64,000 nt of DNA from Acinetobacter defluvii (GTDB lineage Bacteria; Pseudomonadota; Gammaproteobacteria; Pseudomonadales; Moraxellaceae). The translations under genes were made by a program, and so were the position numbers. The notes beneath the pieces are model-generated. The model had not been told where the DNA came from and made no database searches. It saw nothing but the letters and a program-made list of their open reading frames with translations. Every line of letters starts with the position of its first letter. Position 1 is the first letter of the stretch. The stretch is taken from NCBI RefSeq assembly GCF_001704615.3, contig NZ_CP029397.2:496001-560000 (forward strand), read 5' to 3'. Positions 54,677 through 64,000 of this stretch are shown here, piece by piece.

Positions 54677-55072
54677 ATGAGTATGCAAGATACCGTTGCC
54701 GACATGTTAACACGTGTTCGTAACGCACAAATGGCAAAGAAACAAACTGTTTCTATGCCAAACTCTAAGTTGAAAGTTGCGATTGCGAACGTACTTCAAC
54801 AAGAAGGTTATATTTCAAATGTAGAAGTTGCTGACAATGAAGGCAAAGCTACTTTGACTATTACTTTAAAATATTTCGAAGGCAAACCAGTTATCGAAAC
54901 TGTGAAGCGTGTAAGCCGTCCAGGTCTACGCCAGTATCGCGGTAAAGATGCACTTCCGAGCGTTAAGCAAGGTTTAGGTATTGCAATTGTTTCTACAAGC
55001 AAAGGCATCATGACTGATCGCGCTGCACGTGCTGCGGGCATCGGTGGTGAAGTTATTGCTTTTGTTTCTTAA
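54677..55072 (+). CDS. rpsH: 30S ribosomal protein S8
   Basis: 131 residues, [20 protein letters not shown]8 binds 16S rRNA and, in E. coli, the spc mRNA. The second ATG two codons in is not preferred. Confidence 0.97.
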   Translation: MSMQDTVADMLTRVRNAQMAKKQTVSMPNSKLKVAIANVLQQEGYISNVEVADNEGKATLTITLKYFEGKPVIETVKRVSRPGLRQYRGKDALPSVKQGLGIAIVSTSKGIMTDRAARAAGIGGEVIAFVS

Positions 55073-55085
55073 TAGGTGATTCCTC

Positions 55086-55619
55086 ATGTCTCGTGTGGCT
55101 AAAGCCCCAGTAACTGTACCAAATGGTGTAACAGTTACTCAGAACGGCCGGCAGGTCGAAGTGAAAGGCAGCAAAGGTACGTTGTCTTTCAACCTGCATG
55201 CGCTGGTCGAGCTAAAACAGGAAGAAGGTCAACTTCAAATTGCTCCTAAAGCTGAGTCGAAAGACGCTTGGATGCAAGCTGGTACTGCTCGCGCTGTTCT
55301 TAACAACCTTGTAAAAGGTGTTAGCGAAGGTTTCGAACGCAAGTTACAACTGATTGGTGTTGGTTATAAAGCTGCGGTTAAAGGTAACATTGTTAACCTT
55401 AACCTTGGTTTTTCACACCCAATCGACTACAACCTTCCAGAAGGTGTAACTGCTGAAACTCCAACTGCAACTGAAATCGTACTTAAATCTGCTGATAAAG
55501 CAGCTTTAGGTCAAGTGGCTGCAGATATCCGTGGTTACCGTCCACCAGAGCCATATAAAGGTAAAGGTGTTCGTTATTCTGACGAAGTTGTACTTCGTAA
55601 AGAAGCTAAGAAGAAATAA
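55086..55619 (+). CDS. rplF: 50S ribosomal protein L6
   Basis: 177 residues, a duplicated fold, with the C-terminal [13 protein letters not shown] that contacts the GTPase centre. 13-base gap from rpsH. Confidence 0.97.
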   Translation: MSRVAKAPVTVPNGVTVTQNGRQVEVKGSKGTLSFNLHALVELKQEEGQLQIAPKAESKDAWMQAGTARAVLNNLVKGVSEGFERKLQLIGVGYKAAVKGNIVNLNLGFSHPIDYNLPEGVTAETPTATEIVLKSADKAALGQVAADIRGYRPPEPYKGKGVRYSDEVVLRKEAKKK

Positions 55620-55633
55620 GGCGCGAGGTTCTT

Positions 55634-55984
55634 ATGAACGAAAAGAAACAATCCCGTTTGCGTCGTGCAAAAAGCACACGCTTGCACATTCGTGCATTGG
55701 GTGCGACTCGTTTGTGTGTAAACCGCACGCCGCGTCACATCTATGCGCAAGTTATTTCAGCAGATGGTGGCAAAGTATTAGCGCAAGCTTCTACTTTGGA
55801 TGCATCTTTACGTAGTGGCACTACAGGTAATGTAGACTCAGCTACTAAAGTAGGTGCTTTAATCGCAGAACGTGCTAAAGCTGCTGGTGTTACTAAAGTA
55901 GCATTTGACCGTTCTGGTTTTAAATATCATGGTCGTATCAAAGCCTTGGCTGATGCTGCTCGTGAAAACGGCTTGGAGTTCTAA
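55634..55984 (+). CDS. rplR: 50S ribosomal protein L18
   Basis: 116 residues, with a basic start ([19 protein letters not shown]) and a 5S rRNA-binding core. GGCGCGAGG precedes the ATG. Confidence 0.97.
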   Translation: MNEKKQSRLRRAKSTRLHIRALGATRLCVNRTPRHIYAQVISADGGKVLAQASTLDASLRSGTTGNVDSATKVGALIAERAKAAGVTKVAFDRSGFKYHGRIKALADAARENGLEF

Positions 55985-55986
55985 TC

Positions 55987-56484
55987 ATGGCTAAAGTTGA
56001 ACAAAACGAAGGTCTTGTTGAAAAGCTGGTTGCCGTTGATCGTGTAGCCAAAGTTGTTAAGGGCGGTCGTATCTTCTCTTTCACAGCATTAACTGTGGTA
56101 GGTGATGGTAATGGTCGTGTAGGTTTTGGTCGCGGTAAAGCACGTGAAGTTCCAGCTGCTATTTCTAAAGCACTTGAAGCTGCACGTCGTAACATGATCA
56201 CTGTTGATCTTGTTGACGGTACTTTACAACACCCAATCAATGCACGTCATGGCGCTAGCCGTGTATTCATGCAACCTGCATCTGAAGGTACTGGCGTAAT
56301 TGCTGGTGGTTCTATGCGTGCGGTGCTTGAAGCTGCTGGCGTACGTAACGTATTGACTAAATGTTATGGTTCTACAAACGCTGCAAACGTTGTAAACGCG
56401 ACTTTTAATGGTTTGCGTGATATGACTTCTCCAGAGAAAGTAGCTGCGAAACGTGGTCTTTCAGTAGAACAAATTTTAGGGTAA
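55987..56484 (+). CDS. rpsE: 30S ribosomal protein S5
   Basis: 165 residues. The double-stranded RNA-binding part [19 protein letters not shown] and the loop linked to spectinomycin resistance (VAKVVKGGR) are normal. Two bases after rplR. Confidence 0.97.
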   Translation: MAKVEQNEGLVEKLVAVDRVAKVVKGGRIFSFTALTVVGDGNGRVGFGRGKAREVPAAISKALEAARRNMITVDLVDGTLQHPINARHGASRVFMQPASEGTGVIAGGSMRAVLEAAGVRNVLTKCYGSTNAANVVNATFNGLRDMTSPEKVAAKRGLSVEQILG

Positions 56485-56490
56485 TCAATC

Positions 56491-56667
56491 ATGAAAACGA
56501 TTAAAGTTACCCAGACTAAATCTTCTTCGCATCGTTTGAAAAATCACAAACTTTGCCTACAAGGTTTAGGTCTGCGTCGTATTGGTCATACTGTAGAAGT
56601 GGTAGATACTCCTTCTAACCGTGGTATGATCAACAAAGTCTACTATATGGTTAGTGTAGAGGAATAA
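56491..56667 (+). CDS. rpmD: 50S ribosomal protein L30
   Basis: 58 residues, translated directly from the sequence: [20 protein letters not shown] at the start and [11 protein letters not shown] at the end. Short but in its invariant place between rpsE and rplO. Confidence 0.97.
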   Translation: MKTIKVTQTKSSSHRLKNHKLCLQGLGLRRIGHTVEVVDTPSNRGMINKVYYMVSVEE

Positions 56668-56670
56668 GCC

Positions 56671-57111
56671 ATGACTCTGCGTTTAAATGAGCTTGCACCT
56701 GCTGAAGGTGCAAAACGTGAAAATCGTCGTTTAGGCCGTGGTATCGGTTCTGGCGTTGGTAAAACCGGCGGCCGTGGTGTCAAAGGTCAAAAATCACGTA
56801 AAAGTGGTGGCGTTCGTCCAGGCTTTGAAGGTGGTCAAACTGCGTTATATCGTCGTTTACCTAAATTCGGTTTCACTAGCCAAATGGCTTTGAAAACTGC
56901 TGAAGTACGTTTGTCAGAACTTGCTAAAGTTGAGGGTGATATCGTTTCACTTGAAACTTTGAAAGCTGCGAATGTTGTACGTAAAGATATGTTACGTGCT
57001 CGTATCGTTCTTTCTGGTGAAATTACTCGTGCGTTCACTGTACAAGGTGTTGCTTTGACTAAAGGCGCTAAAGCTGCTGTAGAAGCTGCTGGCGGTAAAG
57101 TCGAGGAGTAA
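56671..57111 (+). CDS. rplO: 50S ribosomal protein L15
   Basis: 146 residues with the glycine-rich [20 protein letters not shown]-terminal arm that threads through 23S rRNA. Three bases after rpmD. Confidence 0.97.
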   Translation: MTLRLNELAPAEGAKRENRRLGRGIGSGVGKTGGRGVKGQKSRKSGGVRPGFEGGQTALYRRLPKFGFTSQMALKTAEVRLSELAKVEGDIVSLETLKAANVVRKDMLRARIVLSGEITRAFTVQGVALTKGAKAAVEAAGGKVEE

Positions 57112-57117
57112 TCGCGA

Positions 57118-58476
57118 GTGAGTATGTCTCCTAGTTCTTCAGGTCATGTGAATATGATGAAAGGTCAACCATTTCATGTGAAATACCGTGAAATTATACG
57201 CCGATTAATGTTCTTAATTGGTGCATTGGTGGTCTTTCGACTAGGAGCGCATATTCCGCTACCAGGTATCGATAATGTCGCTTTAGAACGTTTTTTCAAG
57301 GCTAATGAAGGCACATTCTTAGGCTTGTTCAATATGTTCTCAGGCGGGGCATTAGAACGAATGTCAATTCTTGCGTTAGGGATCATGCCATACATTTCTG
57401 CATCGATTATCGTGCAGCTTATGTCTACGGTTGTTCCTTCGCTGGAAGCATTAAAGAAAGAAGGCGAGCAGGGTAAGCGTAAGATAAATCAATACACACG
57501 CTACGGCACACTATTACTCGCATTTGTGCAAGGTATTGGGATGTGTGCAGGTCTCATTAGTCAAGGCATTACTTTGACTTCTGGATTAGCATTTTACATT
57601 CCCGCGCTAACATCGTTAGTCGCAGGTACGATGTTCTTAATGTGGTTAGGTGAGCAGATTACAGAACGTGGGGTTGGTAATGGTATCTCGATGATTATCT
57701 TCGCAGGTATTGTTGCAGGTTTACCCAACTTAGTCATCCAAGCATTTACTTCAGTAGATAATGGTCAATCGAGCTTAATCGGTTTGGCTATCTTTGGATT
57801 GCTTTCTGTCGCTGTACTGGCCGCTATTGTGTTTATTGAAAAAGCGCAGCGCCGTATACCTGTTAACTATGCTCAAAAACAGCAAGGTCGACGTGTATTC
57901 ACTGCACAGCAAACACATTTACCATTGAAAATTAATATGGCAGGGGTAATCCCAGCAATTTTCGCAAGTTCGTTATTGTTGTTCCCTGCAAGTTTAGGAC
58001 AATGGTTAGGTAGTGCTGATCCAAATGCAGGAATCGTAAAACGTAGCCTACAAGATTTGGCACTCGTATTGTCGCCTGGACAACCTTTGTATTTGGTGCT
58101 CTTTGGTGCGTTAATTATCTTTTTCTGTTATTTTTATACGGCACTTGTATTTAGCCCTAAAGAAGTATCAGAAAACTTGAAACGCAGCGGAGCTTATGTA
58201 CCTGGTATTCGCCCAGGTGAGCAAACTGCTCGTTACTTAGATCATATTCTTAATCGTTTGACGTTTATTGGTGCGATTTACATTACAGTGATTTGTTTAA
58301 TGCCGATGATTCTACAAAGTTCATTTGGTATTCCGTTCCATCTTGGTGGTACATCATTGCTCATCGTAGTCGTTGTTGTGATGGACTTTATGGCTCAGCT
58401 ACAAGCACATCTCACTTCACGCCAGTATGACAATCAAACGTTAATGAGAAAAACGACTGCTCATCCTAAGGGATAA
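57118..58476 (+). CDS. secY: Sec translocon channel SecY
   Basis: This 452-residue inner-membrane protein with ten helices forms the protein-export channel with SecE and SecG. The plug-helix region and cytoplasmic loops are complete, with [18 protein letters not shown] before helix 9. The start is GTG at 57118, nine bases after GAGGAG; an ATG two codons later would be too far. Cotranscribed with ribosomal genes. Confidence 0.96.
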
Positions 58477-58496
58477 GCGCACTTAGAGGTTTCATC

Positions 58497-58613
58497 ATGA
58501 AAGTACAAGCTTCTGTAAAGAAAATTTGTGGTAGCTGTAAAGTTATCCGTCGTAATGGGGTTATTCGCGTAATTTGTAGCGCTGAACCTCGTCATAAGCA
58601 GCGTCAAGGTTAA
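58497..58613 (+). CDS. rpmJ: 50S ribosomal protein L36, type A (zinc-binding)
   Basis: 38 residues: [20 protein letters not shown], then [13 protein letters not shown]. The C-C-C-H zinc ligands are present, in contrast to the zinc-free L31 at the start of the window. Last gene of the spc group. Confidence 0.96.
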
Positions 58614-58628
58614 TTTAATTAAGACCTG

Positions 58629-58684
58629 TTGATTTCAGTAGGCTAATTGGGTTATTATCCGCCCCTCAAGATTTTGTGGGGCGG
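58629..58684 (+). promoter_or_regulatory. Alpha operon promoter and leader hairpin
   Basis: TTGATT (58629-58634), an 18-base spacer and TATTAT (58653-58658) form a promoter-like pair. CCGCCCC (58659-58665) pairs with GGGGCGG (58678-58684) directly at the expected transcription start. The hairpin might be a leader for S4 control, or a terminator-like pause after rpmJ. Confidence 0.5.
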
Positions 58685-58719
58685 TTGATTATCTCTACTG
58701 CCTTTTTGGAGAAATTTGA

Positions 58720-59076
58720 ATGGCTCGTATTGCCGGTGTAAACATTCCGGATAACAAGCATGCTGTTATCTCTCTCACGTATATCTTTGGTATTGGTCGT
58801 CATACTGCTAAAGTTATTTTAGCTGCTGCAGGCATTGCACCAACAACTAAGATTCGTGAATTAGATGATGCTCAGCTTGATGCGATTCGTGCTGAAGTTG
58901 CTAAGGTTCCGACCGAAGGTGATTTACGTCGCGAAATTTCCATGAACATTAAACGTTTAATGGATTTAGGCTGCTACCGCGGTCTTCGTCATCGTCGCAG
59001 CTTGCCTGTTCGCGGACAACGCACCAAAACTAACGCACGTACCCGTAAAGGTCCGCGCAAACCTATTAAGAAATAA
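58720..59076 (+). CDS. rpsM: 30S ribosomal protein S13
   Basis: 118 residues, [20 protein letters not shown] and the C-terminal [15 protein letters not shown] tail that touches the P-site tRNA. GGAGAAATTTGA precedes the ATG. First gene of the alpha group. Confidence 0.98.
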   Translation: MARIAGVNIPDNKHAVISLTYIFGIGRHTAKVILAAAGIAPTTKIRELDDAQLDAIRAEVAKVPTEGDLRREISMNIKRLMDLGCYRGLRHRRSLPVRGQRTKTNARTRKGPRKPIKK

Positions 59077-59095
59077 GATTTCTGGAAGCTAAAAG

Positions 59096-59482
59096 ATGGC
59101 TAAAGATACACGCACACGCAAGAAGGTCACTCGTACCGTCTCTGAAGGTGTTGCACACATTCACGCTTCTTTTAATAACACCATTGTTACGATTACCGAT
59201 CGTCAAGGTAATGCATTGGCTTGGGCTACCTCAGGTGGACAAGGCTTCCGTGGATCACGTAAATCAACTCCGTTTGCTGCTCAGGTAGCTGCTGAAGTTG
59301 CTGGTAAAGCTGCTTTAGATTACGGTTTGAAAAACTTGGACGTCCTTGTAAAAGGTCCTGGTCCAGGTCGTGAATCTGCGGTTCGTGCATTAGGTGCAGT
59401 GGGTTATAAAATTAACAGCATTACCGATGTGACTCCAATTCCGCACAACGGTTGCCGTCCACCTAAAAAACGTCGCGTGTAA
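59096..59482 (+). CDS. rpsK: 30S ribosomal protein S11
   Basis: 128 residues, with [19 protein letters not shown] and the C-terminal [11 protein letters not shown]. Lies on the platform near the E site. Confidence 0.98.
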
Positions 59483-59494
59483 GGAGAAACATTC

Positions 59495-60121
59495 ATGGCT
59501 CGTTATATTGGTCCAAAATGCAAACTCTCTCGCCGCGAAGGGACAGACCTGCAATTAAAATCTGGCGTTAAACCATTTGACGTCAAAACTAAAAAACATG
59601 CTAAGGCTCCTGGTCAACATGGTCAGGCGCGTGGCGGAAAACAATCTGAGTACTCACTACAATTACGTGAAAAACAAAAAGTACGTCGTATGTACGGTGT
59701 GTTAGAGCGTCAATTTAGTAATTACTATAAAGAAGCAGCTCGTGTAAAAGGCGCAACTGGTGAAAACTTGTTGAAATTGCTTGAAAGCCGTTTAGATAAC
59801 GTTGTTTATCGTATGGGCTTTGGTTCTACACGTGCAGAAGCTCGTCAGCTTGTATCTCACCGTTCAATCACTTTAAATGGTCGTCGTGTTAACATCGCGT
59901 CTATCCAAGTTAAAGCGGGTGACGTGATCGCAGTTCACGAAGGCGCTAAACAACAATTACGTATTAAAAACGCAATTGAATTAGCTGCTCAACGTGGTAC
60001 AGCTTCTTGGATTGAAGTAGATCATTCAAAACTTGAAGGTACTTTTAAAGCTGCACCAGATCGTTCTGATTTACCTGCTGAAATCAACGAAAGCTTGATT
60101 GTAGAATTGTATTCTAAATAA
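59495..60121 (+). CDS. rpsD: 30S ribosomal protein S4
   Basis: 208 residues; [18 protein letters not shown] start and an S4 RNA-binding domain from about residue 95 ([20 protein letters not shown]). In E. coli it represses the alpha operon. GGAGAAAC precedes the ATG. Confidence 0.98.
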   Translation: MARYIGPKCKLSRREGTDLQLKSGVKPFDVKTKKHAKAPGQHGQARGGKQSEYSLQLREKQKVRRMYGVLERQFSNYYKEAARVKGATGENLLKLLESRLDNVVYRMGFGSTRAEARQLVSHRSITLNGRRVNIASIQVKAGDVIAVHEGAKQQLRIKNAIELAAQRGTASWIEVDHSKLEGTFKAAPDRSDLPAEINESLIVELYSK

Positions 60122-60138
60122 TCCTTGAGGTAGCAATA

Positions 60139-61146
60139 ATGACGCGTACTGCAAACGAGTTTCTTACTCCGCAAGCGATCAAGGTCGAAGCGGCAAGCGG
60201 GACCTCGGCGAAAGTGATTCTAGAACCTTTAGAGCGTGGCTTTGGTCATACTCTTGGGAATGCTTTACGTCGCATTCTATTATCTTCTTTACCTGGCGCA
60301 GCTGTGGTTGAAGTGGAAATAGAAGGTGTCGAGCACGAGTACAGTACTTTAGAAGGCTTGCAGCAGGACATCGTCGAGCTCTTGCTGAACCTAAAAGGAT
60401 TGTCTATTAAGCTGTTCGATCAAAATGAAGCATATTTAACATTAGAGAAACAAGGTCCTGGCGATGTTACTGCTGCTGATCTTCGTTTACCACATAATGT
60501 TGAAGTGGTTAACCCTGAACATTTGATCGGCACGTTAAGTGCTACAGGCTCATTGAAAATGCGCTTGAAAGTTGCTCAAGGTCGTGGTTATGAAACATCT
60601 GATTCGCGCTTCCCTGAAGGCGAAACTCGCCCAGTAGGTCGCTTACAATTAGATGCTTCTTATAGCCCAATCAAGCGTGTGTCTTATACCGTAGAAAATG
60701 CGCGTGTAGAACAACGTACAGACCTTGACAAATTGGTCATTGATCTTGAAACCAATGGTACTGTTGATCCAGAAGAAGCAATCCGCAAAGCGGCAACAAT
60801 CTTGCAACAACAAATTGCAATTTTTGTTGATCTTCAGAAAGATCAAGCACCTGTTGCTCAAGAGCCTCGTGAGGAAGTTGACCCAATCTTGCTTCGTCCA
60901 GTAGATGATCTAGAGCTTACTGTTCGTTCTGCTAACTGTTTGAAAGCAGAAAATATTTACTACATCGGTGATTTAGTGCAACGTACTGAAGTCGAGTTGT
61001 TAAAAACTCCGAACTTAGGTAAAAAATCGTTGACTGAAATCAAAGATGTTCTGGCTTCAAAAGGCTTGCAACTCGGCATGCGTTTAGAAAACTGGCCACC
61101 AGCTAGTTTACGTATGGACGATCGTTTTGCCTATCGTAGCCGTTAA
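60139..61146 (+). CDS. rpoA: RNA polymerase alpha subunit
   Basis: 335 residues: the N-terminal dimerisation domain with [26 protein letters not shown] core, a linker, and the C-terminal domain (about 250-320) with the DNA-contacting [11 protein letters not shown]. Length matches the Moraxellaceae protein. Confidence 0.98.
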   Translation: MTRTANEFLTPQAIKVEAASGTSAKVILEPLERGFGHTLGNALRRILLSSLPGAAVVEVEIEGVEHEYSTLEGLQQDIVELLLNLKGLSIKLFDQNEAYLTLEKQGPGDVTAADLRLPHNVEVVNPEHLIGTLSATGSLKMRLKVAQGRGYETSDSRFPEGETRPVGRLQLDASYSPIKRVSYTVENARVEQRTDLDKLVIDLETNGTVDPEEAIRKAATILQQQIAIFVDLQKDQAPVAQEPREEVDPILLRPVDDLELTVRSANCLKAENIYYIGDLVQRTEVELLKTPNLGKKSLTEIKDVLASKGLQLGMRLENWPPASLRMDDRFAYRSR

Positions 61147-61164
61147 TTAAGTAGGACTATCACC

Positions 61165-61530
61165 ATGCGTCATCGTAATAGTGGTGTGAAATTAGGCCGT
61201 ACAAGCAGTCATCGTAAAGCGATGTTCCAAAACATGGCGAATTCTTTGTTTGAACATGAGTTAATTAAAACTACTGTTCCTAAAGCGAAAGAGTTACGTC
61301 GTGTTGCTGAGCCTTTAATCACTTTAGCTAAAAACGATACAGTTGCAAACCGTCGTTTAGCGTTTGCTCGTACTCGTTCAGCAGCAACTGTTGGTAAATT
61401 ATTTACCGTTCTTGGCCCTCGTTATAAAGAACGTAACGGCGGTTATCTCCGAGTTCTTAAAGCTGGTTTCCGTGCAGGTGATGCTGCACCGATGGCTTAT
61501 GTAGAACTTGTGGATCGTGAAGTAAACTAA
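61165..61530 (+). CDS. rplQ: 50S ribosomal protein L17
   Basis: 121 residues, [20 protein letters not shown]. It is near the tunnel exit and closes the alpha operon. A terminator follows after 29 bases. Confidence 0.97.
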   Translation: MRHRNSGVKLGRTSSHRKAMFQNMANSLFEHELIKTTVPKAKELRRVAEPLITLAKNDTVANRRLAFARTRSAATVGKLFTVLGPRYKERNGGYLRVLKAGFRAGDAAPMAYVELVDREVN

Positions 61531-61559
61531 TACTTCGCTAAGAACTTCGGTTGTTCTGA

Positions 61560-61589
61560 AAAAGGTCGGTTTATACCGACCTTTTTTTA
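61560..61589 (+). terminator. Terminator of the ribosomal block
   Basis: AAAGGTCGGT and ACCGACCTTT flank TTAT, followed by T to 61588. Confidence 0.95.
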
Positions 61590-61637
61590 TGTTTAAAAAT
61601 TACTGATTGTTAGACAAAATACCAAAAATGTCCTGAA

Positions 61638-61674
61638 CTGACATGTTTTCTGTCAGAAAAATGCAAACTTGACA
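61638..61674 (+). promoter_or_regulatory. Hairpin and -35-like element upstream of almA
   Basis: CTGACA (61638-61643) pairs with TGTCAG (61651-61656) around seven bases, and TTGACA lies at 61669-61674. A good -10 at the usual distance is not clear. TGACA-type motifs recur here and could be an operator. Confidence 0.35.
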
Positions 61675-61736
61675 TTTTGTATTGTCAGATTTGTGCTTTA
61701 ATAAAAATGTACTCTTCTAAAGGTTATAAAAAGAAA

Positions 61737-63227
61737 ATGGAAAAGCAAGTTGATATTCTTATCGTAGGTGCAGGGATCTCAGGAATAGGTGTAGCTGCAC
61801 ATCTTTCAAAAAACTCACCGCAACGTTCTTTTGAAATTATTGAACGCCGTGAAAGCTTTGGTGGTACCTGGGATTTATTCAAATATCCTGGTATTCGCTC
61901 AGACTCGGACATGTCCACTTTTGGTTTTAACTTTAAACCATGGCAAAAAGCCAATGTTCTGGCGGATGGTGCGGCAATCAAAGGCTATGTTGGCGAAGTT
62001 ATTGAAGAGTTTAAACTTAAAGATAAAATTCATTTTAAACATCGTGTACGTACTGCCAACTATGATTCTTCAATAAAAAAATGGGTTGTAGAAATTGAAG
62101 ATGAAAATCAAAAAATGCAAACTTGGATCGCAAATTTTGTTGTAGGCTGTACAGGTTATTATAATTATGATCAAGGTTATCAACCAGATTTCCCAAATAA
62201 AGATGCATTTAAAGGTGAATTTGTAAACCCCCAATTCTGGCCTGAAAACTTAGACTATACAGGCAAAAAAGTAGTCATTATTGGGAGTGGTGCAACTGCG
62301 ATTACACTTGTACCTGCAATGGCTAAAGGTGGTGCTGAACATGTTACGATGTTGCAACGCTCTCCGACTTATATTGCATCGATTCCTTCGATTGACTTTG
62401 TTTATGAGAAAATGCGCAAAGTATTGCCAGAAGATGTTTCTTATAAGTTAACACGTGCGCGTAATATTGGGATGCAGCGCGGTATTTATGCGATCGCACA
62501 AAAACAACCGAAGTTATTGCGTAAGTTTTTACTTAAATCAATTGAAATGCAGTTAAAAGGTAAAGTGGATATGAAACACTTTACTCCAACTTATAATCCA
62601 TGGGATCAACGTTTATGTGTGGTTCCAGATGGTGATTTATTCAAAATCTTACGTTCTGGTAAAGCAAGTGTTGAAACAGACCAAATTGAAAAAATTACCG
62701 AAAATGGTATTCAACTTAAATCTGGTAAACATTTAGATGCAGACATCATCGTATCAGCAACAGGTTTAGAAATCCAAATTCTAGGTGGTATCAAAGCGAC
62801 AATAGATGGTAAACCGATGAATACGTCTAAACACATGCTCTATCAAGGCGTGATGGTCAGTGATGTGCCGAATATGGCATTGATTATTGGTTATATTAAT
62901 GCTTCTTGGACACTCAAGGTTGATATTGCAGCTGAATATATCAGTCGCCTTGTAAATTATATGGATAAAAAAGGCTTCGATGAGGTCATTCCTCAAGGTG
63001 ATGCGACTGAGTTGATGGAAGATACGGTAATGGGTAGCTTAACTTCGGGTTATATCGCGCGTGCGGCTGATGTAATGCCGAAACAAGGTAAACATGCACC
63101 TTGGAAAGTCACCAATAATTACCTTGCTGATCGTAAAGAACTCAAAAATGCGAAATTTGAAGATGGTGTGTTGAAGTTTCATAAACGTGAGAGCCAGCCA
63201 AGCAAGAAACCAAAGTTAGTATCTTAA
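61737..63227 (+). CDS. almA: AlmA-like flavin monooxygenase for long-chain alkanes
   Basis: This is a 496-residue flavin monooxygenase, very close in style to AlmA of Acinetobacter, which oxidises very long n-alkanes (C32 and above). The FAD motif GAGISG is at 11-16 and the NADPH Rossmann motif GSGATA at 183-188. The Baeyer-Villiger-type fingerprint FKGEFVNPQFWP (158-169) has Asn164 where FxGxxxHxxxWP expects His. ATG at 61737 fits the known protein; the frame is open 20 codons earlier. It is followed by a terminator shared with the convergent dehydrogenase. Confidence 0.9.
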   Translation: MEKQVDILIVGAGISGIGVAAHLSKNSPQRSFEIIERRESFGGTWDLFKYPGIRSDSDMSTFGFNFKPWQKANVLADGAAIKGYVGEVIEEFKLKDKIHFKHRVRTANYDSSIKKWVVEIEDENQKMQTWIANFVVGCTGYYNYDQGYQPDFPNKDAFKGEFVNPQFWPENLDYTGKKVVIIGSGATAITLVPAMAKGGAEHVTMLQRSPTYIASIPSIDFVYEKMRKVLPEDVSYKLTRARNIGMQRGIYAIAQKQPKLLRKFLLKSIEMQLKGKVDMKHFTPTYNPWDQRLCVVPDGDLFKILRSGKASVETDQIEKITENGIQLKSGKHLDADIIVSATGLEIQILGGIKATIDGKPMNTSKHMLYQGVMVSDVPNMALIIGYINASWTLKVDIAAEYISRLVNYMDKKGFDEVIPQGDATELMEDTVMGSLTSGYIARAADVMPKQGKHAPWKVTNNYLADRKELKNAKFEDGVLKFHKRESQPSKKPKLVS

Positions 63228-63246
63228 TCGTTTTATTTATTTGAAT

Positions 63247-63274
63247 AAAAATGGAGCTTAAAAGCTCCATTTTT
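63247..63274. terminator. Bidirectional terminator between almA and acyl-CoA dehydrogenase
   Basis: ATGGAGCTT and AAGCTCCAT with A-tract before and T-tract after. Confidence 0.93.
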
Positions 63275-63288
63275 CAATCTGTTTTAGA

Positions 63289-64000
63289 TTATAAAGAACG
63301 TGAAATCAATTCTTTCATGATCTCATTGGTTCCTGCGTAAATACGATTTGCACGGTTGTCGATATAAGCGCGTGCAATCGGGTATTCAAGCATATAGCCA
63401 TAACCTCCATGTAGTTGTAGGCACTCATCAACGACTTCAGAGAATAGTTCAGAAATTTTATATTTCGCTGCTGCTGCTGCATCGACACCAAGTGTACCTT
63501 CGAGTTGAAGCTCCATACAGCGATCTAAATAAGCACGGCAGAAATCAATTTCAGTACGCATTTCAGCAAGTTTGAAGCGTGTATTTTGGAATGCCCCAAT
63601 CGGTTTGCCAAAAGCTTTACGGTCTTTGGTGTATTGAACGGTATGTGCAAATGCAGCTTCTGCACCTGCTTGACAAATGATCGCTACCAACATACGCTCC
63701 CATGCCAATTCTTTCATCAGCATGATAAAGCCCATGCCTTCCATACCTAATAAATTTTCTTTAGGTACACGCACATCTTCAAAGAATAACTCACAGGTGT
63801 CTTGACCTTTCATCCCGATTTTATTGAGTGGCTTACCTTTGCTAAATCCTGCGCGGTCAGCTTCAACAATGATCAAAGATAAGTTAGCAGAACCTTTGTC
63901 TGTATTGCCTGTTTTACACACAACGACAGCCATGTCACACAAATAACCATTGGTAATGAAGATTTTCGAACCATTGATAACATATTCATCCCCATCTAAA
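63289..64000 (-). CDS. Acyl-CoA dehydrogenase (5' end outside window)
   Basis: Only the C-terminal 236 residues or so are present; the frame runs off the right edge with LDGDEYVINGSKIFITNG, the usual central strand region. The rest has TKDRKAFGKPIGAFQNTRFKLA, and near the end LQLHGGYGYMLEYPIARAYID and IYAGTNEIMKELISRSL. This is the normal 380-residue class, unlike the 607-residue enzyme at 7342-9165. Its position next to almA fits a role in degrading alkane-derived fatty acids. No start is visible. Confidence 0.93.
   Translation of the reverse strand, partial: LDGDEYVINGSKIFITNGYLCDMAVVVCKTGNTDKGSANLSLIIVEADRAGFSKGKPLNKIGMKGQDTCELFFEDVRVPKENLLGMEGMGFIMLMKELAWERMLVAIICQAGAEAAFAHTVQYTKDRKAFGKPIGAFQNTRFKLAEMRTEIDFCRAYLDRCMELQLEGTLGVDAAAAAKYKISELFSEVVDECLQLHGGYGYMLEYPIARAYIDNRANRIYAGTNEIMKELISRSL

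Overview
The window is chromosomal DNA from a gammaproteobacterium, almost certainly genus Acinetobacter. The evidence is AT-rich DNA, an AbeM-like MATE pump, an AlmA-like long-chain alkane monooxygenase, an mlaFEDCB operon, a flavohaemoglobin-like globin next to an NsrR-like regulator, and dxs/ribA, hemF/hemN and plsB in the sequence style of that genus. The species cannot be fixed from this window. No tRNA, rRNA, complete insertion sequence, prophage or CRISPR array is visible.

Layout. 1-4.1 kb: zinc-independent ribosomal protein L31 with a Zur-like operator, an ABC1/UbiB-family kinase-like protein, a DUF1737 protein, and a two-gene transporter unit (YdcZ-type DMT, then AbeM-like MATE). 4.1-9.2 kb: a repeat-bearing spacer, a small secreted protein, hemW, a second secreted protein, a GNAT acetyltransferase and a large acyl-CoA dehydrogenase. 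9.4-20 kb: a large acidic lipoprotein, a MITE-like element, aroE, divergent hemF/hemN, ribA, dxs and suhB. 20-28 kb: an orphan YezG-type immunity gene, a DEAD-box RNA helicase with a long structured leader, a CRP-type site ahead of a tiny membrane peptide, the mla lipid-transport operon, an acidic orphan gene and corA. 28-47.7 kb: mostly single-gene units (LOG-family hydrolase, Nudix, comF, recG, an SDR, plsB, tesB, a DAACS symporter, hemerythrin, a PF10118 protein, engB, nsrR-like, a C-terminally reduced flavohaemoglobin, a HerA-like ATPase, a Cys/Met PLP enzyme, a class I glutamine amidotransferase). 47.7-61.6 kb: the complete S10-spc-alpha ribosomal protein block with secY and rpoA in the standard gene order. 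61.6-64 kb: almA and a 5'-truncated acyl-CoA dehydrogenase.

How the genes work together. Haem and iron-sulphur metabolism recurs: hemW, the aerobic and anaerobic coproporphyrinogen oxidases side by side, and an Rrf2 regulator with the three NsrR cysteines next to a globin that carries an NsrR-type operator. A shared 12-base motif resembling one half of an IscR type 1 site lies upstream of both hemN and the nsrR-like gene. Lipid and envelope functions are also prominent (mla, plsB, tesB, two acyl-CoA dehydrogenases, almA). The ribosomal block has promoter-like sequences and stem-loop leaders at the S10 and alpha starts and a long stem-loop at the S10/spc junction.

The points most worth a second look are: the globin whose reductase part ends after the FAD-type domain and has lost the RxYS motif; the NsrR-type operator in front of it; the 389-bp MITE-like element with four back-to-back hairpins; the helicase leader in which a hairpin would bring a remote Shine-Dalgarno to working distance; and the CRP-type site with a tiny membrane ORF.
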